Below, piece by piece: positions 35,086 through 46,779 of a DNA stretch of 64,000 bases (the first letter of the stretch is position 1; the number at the start of each line of letters is the position of its first letter). The DNA lies in the NCBI RefSeq assembly GCF_013373865.1, contig NC_050471.1:20895333-20959332 (forward strand), given 5' to 3'. Source of the stretch: Monomorium pharaonis (taxonomy: Eukaryota > Arthropoda > Insecta > Hymenoptera > Formicidae). The notes beneath the pieces are model-generated. The model was not told where the DNA came from, searched no databases, and saw nothing but the letters and a program-made list of their open reading frames with translations. The translations under genes and the position numbers were made by a program.

Positions 35086-36003
35086 TTAAAAAGATTCAAG
35101 ATCCTCCGCGCTCTTGTTTTCTTTTACGCCCGAATTTCCGCTCCCTTGTCTCTCCGGTTTTCGTGCGAAACTATTCTCATTTATAAATTTCAACGTTCGG
35201 GCCCGCTCAATTGCCACTCTGAGCGAAGATACCCCCTCTACTTGGAGGGTCCGTTTAACAAAACCGTCCGACAGAGCAGCCACGAATTGAGCGCAAGCAA
35301 CTTTATCGCGCATTTCGTGAGGACAATTTGGATATACCTTTCGAGAAAGGCGCTCAAGATCCGCGCCCAACGTAGCATAATCTTCTCCCGAGAGAAGTCT
35401 ACGATTAGTGAATTGTAAATAAAAATTTTGCGCTAGTTCACTTTCACCGAAGCGCAATTCCAATTCAGATTTTAATTCCGAAAACGTTAATTTATCTTTC
35501 TCCGCGCTCAACCCATCCAAAACTGAACGCGCCTTCCCCCGCAAACATGACGCAAGGGCCACCGTTTGAGAGGCCTCGTCCCAGCCGTTCGCGCGCGAAA
35601 TGAAAGAAAATTGTAAGAGAAACTCGCGCAGCGGCACCGTCCCGTCATAAGTATCGGTCTTTACTCTTAAAGAAAACGACGCTCGATCCCCGCTCGCGTT
35701 TCCCCTCCCGCTCAAGAAATCCACACGCGCCGCGTCTGTCGGAGCTTCGCCCGCGGAAATATTATTGGAGCGACTTAGCTGAGCATTGTTGAGTCGCTCC
35801 TCCATTCGTCGGAAAGCTGCCTCACGCTCCACGAAACGGGCCTCCATTTCGGCGCGGAAATTTTGTTGCTCCTGCCGTTCCCGTCTCCGCTCCTCGCGCA
35901 TCTGATGTAACTCGAGGAGAACAGCCTCCATCGCGCTAGTCTCGTCTGAGCTCGCCGCCTGGTGCTGAGAGCGAGTCTTCCTCGGCGAGTGAGTCGTCGA
36001 CAT
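35086..36003 (-). CDS. gag: Gag-like protein of the gag-only LTR element
   Basis: An intact 305-codon frame starts MSTTHSPRKTRSQHQA. A glutamate/arginine-rich coiled-coil region (about residues 25-75) is followed by a retrotransposon Gag core (about 105-285) with YDGTVPLREFLLQF, GKARSVLDGL and a helical segment ending in RARTLKFINENSF. The C-terminus stops without any CCHC zinc knuckle, which full-length relatives usually have, so a deletion probably joined the middle of gag to the 3' untranslated region. It would build particles and package RNA. The ORF being open in a recent copy suggests it is or was recently functional. Confidence 0.8.
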   Translation of the reverse strand: MSTTHSPRKTRSQHQAASSDETSAMEAVLLELHQMREERRRERQEQQNFRAEMEARFVEREAAFRRMEERLNNAQLSRSNNISAGEAPTDAARVDFLSGRGNASGDRASFSLRVKTDTYDGTVPLREFLLQFSFISRANGWDEASQTVALASCLRGKARSVLDGLSAEKDKLTFSELKSELELRFGESELAQNFYLQFTNRRLLSGEDYATLGADLERLSRKVYPNCPHEMRDKVACAQFVAALSDGFVKRTLQVEGVSSLRVAIERARTLKFINENSFARKPERQGSGNSGVKENKSAEDLESF

Positions 36004-36055
36004 TTTGATTCCTTACGACGTCGGAAAAACTCCCGTCGGCTCGCTCGCTCGTCCG

Positions 36056-36073
36056 ATCCCGGACGAGCCCCCA
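36056..36073 (-). other. Primer-binding site, tRNA-Pro type
   Basis: On the minus strand the sequence is TGGGGGCTCGTCCGGGAT, three bases after the LTR end. It equals the tRNA-Pro primer site known from gammaretroviruses and some gypsy-type elements, and it confirms the minus orientation. Confidence 0.88.
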
Positions 36074-36076
36074 AAA

Positions 36077-36394
36077 TGTTGCGCCGGAACGTCGAAAGAC
36101 ACTCCCGCACTCACACACACACTCGCGTCGAGAAAATCAAAACGTCTATGGAACTCAAAAAGCTTTATTGCAACAGAGAAAGCGCGTGACACGTCCTCCT
36201 CGGCAGGAGTCCGACGTTAAACTGTCTACAATATTTTGTTTACAAAATATTTCCCGGCAACCAGCCGCTTAATTCATTTATTTAAATAACAAATTCTTCC
36301 GGCAACCGGCCGATCGAAAATATCGATTGGTCCGTCGGCTGACTGGCGCTACAGGGGTGCTACCCATGTATCGGGCGACACGCGGCACGCAACA
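36077..36394 (-). repeat. 5' LTR of the gag-only element
   Basis: It carries the same termini as 34242-34550. On the minus strand it starts TGTTGCGTGCCGCGTGTCGC. It has 9 bp more than the other LTR (GTGCTACCCATG region). Confidence 0.92.
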
Positions 36395-37339
36395 ATATCA
36401 TGTTTTTTGTAAAAACAGTTTTGTGATTTTTTGTATCAATTGATTTTTTTTCTTATTTTATGCATAATATTATTAAAATAAAATAAATATTTTACAAAAT
36501 ATTTTATAGTTTTTTCATAGTTTTTTTTTGCATAACAGGAAATATTTCGTACAAATTATAAAGTGTTTTGTAAAATATTTATTTTTTATCATTTTATTTT
36601 AAAAATATTATGCACAAAATAAGAGAAAGGATTAATTGGTATAAAAAAACCACATAACTGTTTTTACAAAAAAACATAATATTATGTAATATTTATATGC
36701 ACAAAACATCATGGTTTTCTTCTTGTTAGAACACTTACGTGGTTTTTTTATACTAATTGATTCTTTCTCTTATTTTGTGCACATTATTAAAATAAAATCA
36801 TAAAAAGTAAACATTTTACAAAATATTTCATAGTTTCATTTTTTTCAAAAAGGAAACATTTTATATAAATTATTAAGTATTTCGTAAAATATTTATTTTT
36901 CATCATTTTATTTTAATATTATAAAAAACCACATAACTGTTTTTACAAAAAAACATGATGTGTATTAAGTATTATATTATAAATATATTTTTTATATAAA
37001 TGACTTTTTTGTAAAAACAGCTATGCATTTTTTTATATCATTACCTGATTTTGTATTTGTTTTTTTTTCTTCTTTCTTTTCCTTTCTCTCTCTTTATTTC
37101 TCTCTGTATTTATCTCTGAAAAAACTTAGTATTGTGTAATAAATATTATTTCATAAATAATTATGTTTTTCATATAAATAATATTAAAAGATAAGTATGT
37201 ATTTTCTTCATATCATTACCTGGATTTATATTTCTTTTCTTCTTTCCTTTCCCGCCCCTCTCTCCTTCTCTCTCTCGCTCTCTATTTATCAATCTATTTC
37301 CGTCTTTTTCTTGTCTATTTTTCGATTACAAATATATAA

Positions 37340-37643
37340 TCCTAGAATTTACACACATACACACACACACACACACATATGTTATATAAATTGTTAAGAA
37401 ATAGTTAAATATCATAATTGGATTATATAAATTACAACTTACTTGATCGACTCTTTTCACCAAATTTGACAGCTGTCAAAATTCAATCGCAATGACAGCT
37501 ACTCTCGACTAAACTGTCAAACCACGACTCTCGCACACGAAGCGAGTCAAGCGCGAAACAGCCAATCGCGATCGGAATAAAGAGGCAACAATGCAATCGC
37601 GATTAGCAGGCAACTTTAGGGTTACATGGCTATTTTATAAGAG

Positions 37644-37680
<37 letters not shown>
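37340..37680. other. Microsatellites (CA)n and (TA)n with gene-free sequence between
   Basis: A CA run lies at about 37351-37376 and a TA run at 37647-37680. The 270 bp between them are less AT-rich (GTCAAACCACGACTCTCGCA) but contain no recognisable feature. Confidence 0.7.
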
Positions 37681-37683
<3 letters not shown>

Positions 37684-38917
37684 TGAGCAACAAAATTAAA
37701 GCAACAAAAATTTTTACCAAAATTTCACTCAACTTCAAATAATCGTAACTTCGCGAAAACTTATCGTATTGGAAAGTTCTTTTTTTTTTATTTTAAAGCT
37801 TGAAGTCTTTACTTTAAAGAGCATTTGTCAGATTTTGATCCTCACCTTTTCCTTTTTCGGCATCTCTTTAAAAGTAAGAACGTATTTTGTCTTTAAAAAT
37901 TTTTGTACTTTAACGCGCTCCATGGGGTGCAGTGAATTTTTCTCGTAAATTTTATAAAAATTATCGTAAAATATGAACTTTTCTCTACAAATTGAAAAAA
38001 AATTAAAGTCTGTACGATTTTTTTGGCAGAGTTATTAAGATTTTAAGAAAAAATGATTATTTTGATTTTCATCGCTTATTACTCGTAAATAGATCAACGT
38101 ATAGCGCTCCGCAAAAAAACAATGAAAAATTGAAAATTTGCACTTTCAAATATTAATTGATAAATTGGGAAAAGCGCTTAGGCAAATTTGGCACAAAATT
38201 CCGCAGGAAATTATTGAGAGGTGCATAAACATATAAGAACGTTTACAAGCAGTAATTGATCAAAGAACGTTAGTGTTTATTATTGGGAAGTAATCGTACT
38301 ATAAAACTTTGCTGTAGCGACGTGATTTGATCTTTCTTCACGACAATACATTGAAATAAATGAAAACCGTAAAATATGCGATTTTTTACGTAATCTGTAA
38401 AAATGCGATTTGTTGTTAGAAAATATAAATCTATGAAATTAATCATAGCATTTGAAAGTGTAAACTTTCAGCTTTCCAATGCTTTTTTGCTGAGCGCTGT
38501 ACGTTGATCTGTTCACGAGTAACAAGCGATAAAAGTCAAAATGATCTTTTTTTTTTTAAATTTTAATAACTTCCCCCCAAAAATCGTACAGACTTCAATT
38601 TTTTTTCAATTTGTAGAAAAAGTTCATATTTTACGATAATTTTTATAAAATTTACGAGAAAAATTTACTGCACTCCATGGAGCGCGTCAAAATATAAAAA
38701 TTTTTTAAGACAAAACACGTTCTTACTTTTGAAGAGATGCCAAAAAGAGAAAAGGAGAGGATCAAAATCTGACAAATGCTCTTTAAAGTAAAGACTTCAA
38801 GCTTTAAAATGAAAAAAAGAACTTTTAAATAAGATAAGTTTTCGCGAAGTTACAATTATTTAAATTTGAGTAAAATTTTGGTAAAAATTTTTGTTGCGTT
38901 AATTTTGTTGCTCATTG
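37681..38917. repeat. Large foldback element of about 1.24 kb
   Basis: CACTGAGCAACAAAATTAAAG at the left end and the inverted AATTTTGTTGCTCATTG at the right end begin arms of about 600 bp each. Inner landmarks (CCATGGGGTGCAGTGAAT against CTGCACTCCATGGAGCGCG) also pair. The centre is at about 38300. It shares end sequence and inner words (AAAGCTTGAAG) with the elements at 29554 and 43551. Confidence 0.88.
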
Positions 38918-38993
38918 TACATATACACATATATATATGTCCAAGTTAAAATGGAACAAGATACATATATATATATATATATATATATATGTG

Positions 38994-39403
38994 TACACAG
39001 AGTGTCCTAACGTACATGGGTCATTGCTCATAAAAAGGTAAAAAGGATCGAGATAAACATAAAAGTCCAATATTGTCTTGGGTTAGGTCTGCAAATAATC
39101 GAGATATTAACGTATGGAATCTGCAAATAATCTAATTAATTTCTATCGTAATTGTGAAAAAAAATAAAGGCTTATCATACATTCACAATAGATTTTTTCC
39201 GTGTTATGGTTCGAGCGGATCGAGCTCTTCCCTCGGCGCGCTCTCATTTGCATAATTTGAAAAATTAATACCTCGATTATTAGTAAACCTAACCTAACCC
39301 GAGATTTAACCCAAGATCTAACCCAAGACAATATTGAACTTTTATGTTCATCTCGATCCCTTTGATCTTTTTACAAACATTGACCCATGTGCGTTGGGAC
39401 GCC

Positions 39404-39408
<5 letters not shown>
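38994..39408. repeat. Mariner-like MITE with CAGGGTG-type ends, copy 2
   Basis: It is a diverged copy of 23572-23987 (GTACATGGGTCATTGCTCAT; right end GTGCGTTGGGACGCCCTGTA). It lies between two TA microsatellites (38962-38990 and 39409-39434). Confidence 0.8.
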
Positions 39409-39434
<26 letters not shown>

Positions 39435-42400
39435 CCCAGCAAACACCAAATATAAATGCAATATAACGTGAGAGTAACATGTAATATAACAGACGTTACA
39501 CTCTATTTATATTATAGTTACGAAACTTTACTACATATATGTGATGTAACAAAGTTATGAAGCTATAATATTACTTCGTTATTTGTATGTTACAATAACC
39601 GGACAGTGATGTAACCACAATGTTGCGTGGTTACACAACAATTGTTTCACTTATGTTATATAAATATTATAAAATTTGAATCTTGTGAGACTCTAACCTC
39701 AATCGCACAACGTACATCTCGTGCATTAGGCGCGCTTTCCCCTAGTGGATGCTATAATGACGAAAGAGAGATGTTGTTTTCTTGCAACTTGACTTTAATC
39801 AGGTAATCCTTTATGTTTTTTAAGTCAACATTTATTAAAGATTATATAAAAAGGTGTAGAAAATGTTGCTGCATTTAATTAACATATATTAATTTTCTTA
39901 TATATAATATACATCATAGATAACTTATTATAATCTTTCCTACATGTTTTGTAGGTTATGTTTAGTCAGCAACAACAATATAGATTTATAAGTTATAACC
40001 GCCTTTATATATTTTTTATTTTTAATATTACATGTTAATTCGATGCAACATGTATTGTGGAATTGACGGTACATTGATAATTATACAATTTAGATCCATC
40101 ATACAATTTCGATAAAATTGTATACGCTGCTTATTCGATGCATTTTTGCACAAAATGAACAAAAAAGTATGGCAGATAAAAGTTCTACTCTATCTTGCGA
40201 AGCAATAAATTTATCGTTAAAGTTAAAACTAACAGATATGTATATTATCAAATCTATTATTGACAAAATGTATAGCGATATGTTTCTTGTTTTGATCTGC
40301 ACAACTACATATTTTTATATTTAAATAATGTATTTCTTAAGTAAATTTAAAGATAATTTATTATTCGGGCTGCTAGTTTTACATACATTTCTGCAAAAGT
40401 CACATAGCATATGTGTAAATCATACAATATATAAAGGCAGTTATAAACTTATAAATATAATTTATAAAGACGTATCATATTAAAACTAATTTTATATTAC
40501 AGGATTCTGCCAATTATTCTTACATCATTCGGACAACTGTTCTTCTTAAAATTTAAAAGAACGCAAAGAATAACTGAAGTTTATAAAAGTTGAAGAAATT
40601 TTCACAAGGATTAGAACAGGTAAGAATAAATTATAGCCATTATATGTTTTTAGAATAAAACCCAGCAAATTAGAGATAGGAATAATCAAATGTTCCTTCT
40701 CAAGTTCCACTTTTGTGCACATTTCCAGAATAATCATACGCACATTCACTGGTCATTCTTAAATTATTCTATAAATAAAAATATCTTATTTTGTCTTTCG
40801 TCTCATATATGCCTATTTTCTAGTCTTTCGTCTTATATATGCCTCAATTTACAAACAATTAAGTTAGAGAATCAAAAATATAAATAAAAATTCTGAATGT
40901 GATCATTGTGAATGTATGAAAAGAATTGTATTAATTAGAATAAATTATTTTGGGAACAACAGAGTATTTAAATACTTACTTTTTAGTTTTTAATGTAATT
41001 AAGAGCTTTATCAATATAATTCTGAGGCGTATATCTGGCTGACACAAAATGCATAACAGTTACTAAATGACTAAGACCTACAGATAATCTTTGACATTCA
41101 TAAACATATTTCCTATATTACAGCCTGCGACCACATCATCGGCAGGTTAGTTGAGTGACATTAGTCTGTATACTTTGTTGTAATTGTTTCAGATCAGATT
41201 TCGCTTTTTATTTATTTCAGTAATCTAAAAAAGATGGTTGTACGATACCTTTAAGAGTCACATAGTTGCAATACAATATTAAAATAAAATTATAACATTT
41301 GTCATTATTCTCTTACCTAGCCTGCCATAAGATAATGACATACTTGAAGAACTAGGAGGTACACCTTTGGATAATCCTTTTGATATGAATTGCTCTGCCA
41401 ATTCTTTATATAATGGTTCGCTAAGCTTAAACAGAGACAAACAAAGAGAATTTTGGTGTAACAGCCAACAATTTTTTAATAATGTATTAATAAAATTTCT
41501 TACTGCTTCTCTTTAAAATTTGAATAATAAATATGATAATAATGATAATCTCATCAAATTGCTTGTTCTTTATTAAATCTTTTGCGAAGGTTTTCTCGAA
41601 ACAAGTTAGATTGTAATATAGATATTTTCTCACACAAAAAAATAAACTGTTCACTTCATCCTATAACTTTTTTGGTAAAATTATGTTATTTGATACCTTC
41701 AAGGTCCACATATTCTGTTCGGCACACTGTAAATTCCAAGCTGTGAGGTTGATCTCTCTTTTATATCTTTCTTTCCTTACTCGTCTATTCTTTCTTCTAC
41801 TTTACGCTCAAATAAAGTGTTTCTTCCTTTCTTGCTTTTAATATAACTAAAAATAAAACATAACACAAAGTATTAATCTTATCTCAGAATACTTACTCCA
41901 TACAAAAAAATAAAAATTTTGTGAGACTTATCTGATTATACAACCCATTGTGTTAGACTAAACTTCAAATTAAGCACAGTCGTATTTTCCTTCACGATGT
42001 AAAATATGCAAATTATGCATAAAACTAAAAACTGACTCGCTGCTAACCTCGCGCACGTCATCATGTTGCGGCGTTGCGTCGGTTGCGCGTGCACCAGCGT
42101 GCAAAATAGCGAGATGCGTACATGCGCATGACGGTTTATTCGTACCAATCCTCGAATATTCTAAATACGTATTTAATGTTCTATATATGAATTAGTGTAT
42201 TGGTGAGCGTTATATAATATTATTTATTATTTTCTTTTTACAGAAAACTGAACTCAAATGGAAGCGCTTGCACTCATGTCACTATCATGTCCTGACAATT
42301 TCGGATTTTATAAAACTATAGGAGACGTGATTGACGTTGAGATTGTGATTGACAGCTGGAGCAAAGCTATAATTTAGTTCAACATTACGTGAAGTTTATT

Positions 42401-43012
42401 TAATGTTTTTCTCTTATTTTCCCTCATTTTTTATGTTTTTAAAAATTATTTTTAAAATATATTTACTAATAATCATAAAGTATAATATGTATACATTTGT
42501 TTAGATATAAGTTTATTTTGTTGATAAATATATGTGTTAAATATATTAAGAAGTTTATTGAAAAGACTATTTTTAATGTTATCTTTTTCCTTTATAATTA
42601 TATCTATCCTTTATAATTTTAGAACTTACAATTTTCAGGAAGTCAAGTTCTTAAATTAATTTTACATAAAACAACGAAATTGCATTCAAAAGTATTTTTT
42701 GTTTTATGTAAACTTAATTTAAGTACTTAACCTCCTGGGAATTATGTGCTAAAATATATACATGTACATATATAACAACACTGTAATTATTTTTTATAAC
42801 AGCAATATAATAGTTTATATTGCCATTACAAAACATCTCGGTTATAGTTATATAACAGTTCAGTTCTACGCTATATTTATGTTATGTAACTACAACATCA
42901 CATGAGTAGGAAATTATAACTAACAGGAATGTTACATGTAACGTTCATGTAATATTACCTGTTACATTCCGTTTTATTGCAGCAATGTAATGGTTATATA
43001 TTGGTGTTTGCT

Positions 43013-43015
<3 letters not shown>
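39435..43015 (-). mobile_element. 3.6-kb CCCAGCAAACACC-ended DNA element, copy A
   Basis: It begins CCCAGCAAACACCAAATATA and ends TATATTGGTGTTTGCTGGG. It is inserted in a TA microsatellite with ATA on both sides. The whole element recurs in inverted orientation as 44603-59368 after removal of an inner insertion. Exon-like pieces on the minus strand are described separately. There is no recognisable transposase, so it is probably non-autonomous. The CCC-type ends and a 3-bp target duplication fit a CACTA-like (CMC) derivative, as an inference. Confidence 0.82.
40983..41450 (-). pseudogene. Exon-like pieces inside copy A, unrecognised
   Basis: On the minus strand about 41430-41317 reads SEPLYKELAEQFISKGLSKG and then VPPSSSSMSLSYGRL before a GTAAG donor. 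About 41112-40983 reads KYVYECQRLSVGLSHLVTV and then MHFVSARYTPQNYID to a stop, after an AG acceptor. Donor and acceptor phases do not match directly, so an exon may be missing. Copy B carries the same pieces with disruptions. I do not recognise the protein; it could be a captured host gene or an old element gene. Confidence 0.35.
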
Positions 43016-43049
<34 letters not shown>

Positions 43050-43050
<1 letters not shown>

Positions 43051-43430
43051 AGATGTTCCATTTTAATCTATCACCCCTTGTACTTTGCAGGGAGCGATCG
43101 TATAGAAAAATGTTTCAGACAATAGTTGTATGGCTTTAAGGGGGACATAAGATGGTGGCTTTGACCTTGGAATCAAATTTGAAGATCATTTGTATGTCAA
43201 CTTAATTTTTTTAACAAAACTCCCTATATTCTTATAGCTTATTTTGAGAGCTTCCCAAAACATTATAATTAAAAGTGTTTTGCTCAATTACTTTTCGAGT
43301 TATAGGACTTGAACGTTACAGGACCGCCGACATTAGCATTACCCAAGGTGTACCACGTGAAGGTTACTCAGTCGGATTTACACCTCGTGTGTGTGTGTGT
43401 GTGGGTAAGTGTGTGTTTGTGTTTGTTACG
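43050..43430. repeat. Repeat-family copy 2 with a downstream GT repeat
   Basis: ATTAGCATTACCCAAGGTGT, TACCACGTGAAGGTT and GTCGGATTTACAC match 30527-30600, and a GT run follows (43386-43402). The upstream TGTTCCATTTTAATC also echoes 38943-38956 in inverted orientation. The element boundaries are unknown. Confidence 0.55.
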
Positions 43431-43550
43431 TATTTCAGAGAATAACACCGGCTATGCTTGAAAGAGTTTGTAACAATTTTAACAAAAAATTGCGTTTATG
43501 TATCCAAAAACGGGGACGTATTTTCAAACACCTACAATGTAAATCTCAGT

Positions 43551-44213
43551 ACACTCACTCGAAAAAAAAGCGGTACAACTAAAATTTGTTAAAAAATCAC
43601 TAAACTTCCAATGACGATAACTACGCGAGTATTAAAGACAGAAAGGTTTCTAAAAAAAGAAATTAAAGCTTCAAATGTCTACTTTAAGAATCAATTTGGT
43701 AAAATTTTGCGTAATAATTTTTTTCAAAATGGCGTATGGCAAAGCGAGAGCATGCGAAATTGAAAAATATTGGTCCGAGTTTGCGACGATCCATGGCGTG
43801 AGGCAAGTATCGCAACTTAATGGGATAAAAAGCATGCGATAGTACAGTTTTCCTTTCGAAATACTTTTTTACTCGTCTCGATACGATGATTTTTCGCTGA
43901 GATATGCGCATTTGAATAAAAAGGCAGTTTTTTACTTTATCCCATTAAGTTGCGATACTTGCCTCACGTCATGGATCGTCGCAAACTCGGACCAATATTT
44001 TTCAATTTCGCATGCTCTCGCTTTGCCATACGCCATTTTGAAAAAAATTATTACGCAAAATTTTACTAAATCGATTCTTAAAGTAGACATTTGAAGCTTT
44101 AATTTCTTTTTTTAGAAACCTTTCTATCTTTAATACTCGCGTAGTTATCGTCATTGGTAGTTCAGTAATTTTTTGACAAATTTTAGGTGTACCGCTTTTT
44201 TTCGAGTGAGTGT
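43551..44213. repeat. Foldback element of about 660 bp
   Basis: ACACTCACTCGAAAAAAAAGC at the left pairs with GCTTTTTTTCGAGTGAGTGT at the right. The arms (GGCGTATGGCAAAGCGAGAG, TCGCAACTTAATGGGATAAA) run to a loop of about 85 bp near 43840-43920. The two frames MRISQRKI.. and MNKKAVFY.. are read from opposite arms and are not genes. Confidence 0.88.
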
Positions 44214-44305
44214 ATAATGGGCTGTGAGGAGTCAACGCTGTAATTGGTGCGTATCAAGTTATATATTTCTGGTTCAACAATTTTTGTTGTACATAGATCG
44301 CAAAC

Positions 44306-44333
44306 GTTTCGGCTTACTTTAAGCCATCTTCAG
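44306..44333 (-). ncRNA. Hammerhead-like ribozyme core, Penelope-type repeat remnant
   Basis: The minus strand reads CTGAAGA, a stem GGCTT..AAGCC with an AAAGT loop, then GAAAC. This is the conserved hammerhead core (CUGANGA, stem II, GAAA) in the form known from Penelope-like element terminal repeats. The flanks ACGTTTGCGATC and GGCACTG could form the other stems, but I could not show a complete fold. No Penelope ORF is nearby, so this is probably an isolated terminal repeat (about 44260-44420). Confidence 0.5.
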
Positions 44334-44679
44334 TGCCATACAATGTCAATTTATAATTGCTTGTGATCCGGATTTGAGTTCCACCAATATAGCCAGTTTC
44401 CAAATCGGATGTAGAGGCTATGTTGTTTTATGAAAAAGAAGGCATTAAACCATTTTTGTTATATTTGATGTATTACTAAGAATGGAAATAACATTATGTC
44501 AACTAAACTCTTACCTCGGAATCACCTAAAACTGCTCATCGCACAATACGTTCTCTTACATGAATATGAATGTATTTTCGGAATAAATTTCATAGTCCAT
44601 ATCCCAGCAAACACCAATATATAACCATTACATTGCTGCAATAAAACGGAATGTAACAAACCCAGATAACAAATTGTGA

Positions 44680-45110
44680 GGGCTCACGTCACCCTCACGG
44701 TGTGATTATCACACATGCGTGCAATACCACAATCATATTGCTCTCACGATGTGCTAGCGACACGTGTGTGTGCGTGGAAGGTGGCACTATGCAGTCATGT
44801 ATGAGAGAGTATATGAGCGACCGAAAAAAGATTTCACTGTATGACTGTACTTTCTTATGTATGATTGTATTTATCACAGTACGAATGAAAACATTATTCG
44901 TACGGACTCAGGTCATCCGCACAGTGTGATATTCACACGTGAATTCAACAACGCAATCACGTTGCATTTATTACGTGACGGGGTAGAAGATGGCACTGAA
45001 CAGCTATATATGATCGATATATAAAAGCAATTTAGCCAACGATATATATATAATAATAATAATATTAATATATTGTTGGCTAAATTAGAAAACCTCATAA
45101 TTCTGTCGGA
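44680..45110. repeat. Left sub-terminal region of the 11.1-kb transposon
   Basis: It contains repeated short palindromes such as TCACACATGCGTGC, GCGACACGTGTGTG and TTCACACGTGAATT, possible transposase-binding repeats as seen in CACTA ends. A TA-rich hairpin (about 45015-45085; GCAATTTAGCCAACGATATA against TATTGTTGGCTAAATT) lies at its inner side. Confidence 0.45.
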
Positions 45111-45243
45111 CGTCCGATGGAGTTATAAGATTTTTCAATTTAGCTGACGATATATATATTTAGATATTTATTACATATATATTTATTTATTTATATTATA
45201 CATACATACACGCGCACACGGTGTGTGTGTTTGTTTGTGTGTT

Positions 45244-45277
<34 letters not shown>

Positions 45278-45279
<2 letters not shown>

Positions 45280-45730
45280 GAACATTTTTTGATCACTTTT
45301 GGAATTTTCATAATTTTTTTTCTCTATTATGCGTTTTTATTTTATAAAATTACATTTGATTAATAATTTTTATTGTAATTCAATTTTAATTAGTTTTCTT
45401 AGTTTTAGAATATTCATATTTCAATTATTGAGTCAGTATATACGTGTTACCGCTTTGAAAATTTTTTACAGTTTACAGTAAAAAAAAACGTTGCTAAATT
45501 GACAAAAAATTAGGAAAAAATAATAAGTTCCTTTTGATCATAAATTACAAAAAATTTTCAAAGCGACACATATTGCGTGTAAATAATTGAAATATATTTA
45601 TCCCGAAATTACAAAAACTCATTAAAATAAAATTAAAATTAAAATTATTCATAAAATGTAATTAGAATAAAAATACAATAGAATAAAAATACAAAAGAAT
45701 AAAAATTAAATAATTCCAAAAATGTTCAAA
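45278..45730. repeat. Foldback element inside the transposon
   Basis: GAACATTTTTTGATC.., GCGTTTTTATTTTATAAAAT and GCTTTGAAAATTTTTTACAG on the left have inverted, imperfect partners on the right (AAAAATTTTCAAAGCG, CATAAAATGTAATTAG). A GT repeat precedes it (45222-45274). Confidence 0.6.
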
Positions 45731-46037
45731 ATTAATATTTAGCTCATGTGTAAAATCTCAATAAAATAAAAAATACAAACATTTTCAAAATGGTTATAAT
45801 GTTAAAAGTTTCTAAAATTTTGATATTTTCAGAAAATTTGTGAAGTGTGTAAATTTGTAAAGCTTTCAAGAAATATTAAATTTTAATAATTTTGACATTT
45901 TTTACATTTTACATTCTTTTAATTTTATATACATATAAAATAATCTAAGTTTAAAGAAATTAATATTTTTCACATTTTTAACAATTAACTTTATAATTTC
46001 TTGAAATTATTTCGTTTATCTGTACTTACAATAAAAG

Positions 46038-46460
46038 AACGGTCGAGGCTGTCCCTCACCGATTTTGTTGGTTTTGGATATGTTGCAGAGCATCAAAAAA
46101 GAAAAAAACCCGTATTTTTTTATCAGCTTATCTTGAGTTTTAGGGGTTGTTTCAACCCCTAGAAAAAAACAAAAAATGAAAATTTGACATTTTTAAAAGA
46201 ATTGAATACATCATTGCAAAGAGCATAAAATACTATAAAACTTTTGTATAAAACATTTGTATAAAACATTTGTTTATATACCTCACATTTTAGAAGATAT
46301 TTGTTAAAAATGAAAAAATACGTTTTTTTATAAGGATTAAAACAATCTCTAAACTTCGAGATAAACCAATAAAAAAAATACGGGTCTCTGAACTTTTTTG
46401 ATGCTCTACAACATATTCAATGCCCATCAAAGTCGGTATAAGGAATAGCCCCGACCGTTC
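46038..46460. repeat. Foldback MITE inside the transposon
   Basis: GAACGGTCGAGGCTGTCC at the left pairs with GGAATAGCCCCGACCGTTC at the right. Inner arms pair too (GAGCATCAAAAAAGAAAAAA, AACCCGTATTTTTTT). Confidence 0.75.
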
Positions 46461-46779
46461 CCTTGTTTGTTACGTACCTGTAAATAAGTATATATTATAT
46501 TTATCTTTATTTTGTATTTCTTTTTCGTTCTTAACACAAAGTAATAAATATTAAATATATAATTTAATTCAATTTAATACATAGTAGAAAATTAATTTGA
46601 TTTTTAACTCAGCTATTTCCCTTTCGTCTTAATAAAGATATGTATCATCGGATAAAATCGTTCACATTATTCTAATAAGTCTGTAAGAATATATTACATT
46701 AGGTGAATATTCAGGACAAAATAACGCAATGATTACATTTTACGATCTCTCTCTCTTTCTCTCTCTCTCTCTTTCGCTT

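Larger units (their letters stand above)
34242..36394 (-). mobile_element. Gag-only (TR-GAG-like) LTR retrotransposon, 2.15 kb
   Basis: Two direct LTRs (34242-34550 and 36077-36394) enclose 1.5 kb with one long gag-like ORF and no protease, RT, RNase H or integrase. In minus orientation the order is LTR, primer site (36073-36056), gag (36003-35086), polypurine tract (about 34568-34551) and LTR. ATAT flanks both sides (34238-34241 and 36395-36398). The LTRs differ mainly by one indel of about 9 bp, so the insertion is recent. It must be mobilised by a relative that supplies pol. Confidence 0.88.
33220..37050. repeat. Array of alternating inverted AT-rich units, split by an LTR element
   Basis: The word AAAACAGTTATGTGGTC..TTTTGTGCATAATATT recurs forward at about 33245, 33680, 36412 and 36728, and inverted at about 33595, 33910, 36645 and 36930. 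It is spaced by TATTTTACAAAATATTT palindromes. Together this is a tandem series of palindromic units. The gag-only LTR element 34242-36394 is inserted in the middle. Confidence 0.75.

Noticed and set aside
43684..44094. Pair of 60- to 75-codon ORFs on opposite strands with related sequences
   Set aside because: They are the same arm sequence of a palindrome read from both strands.
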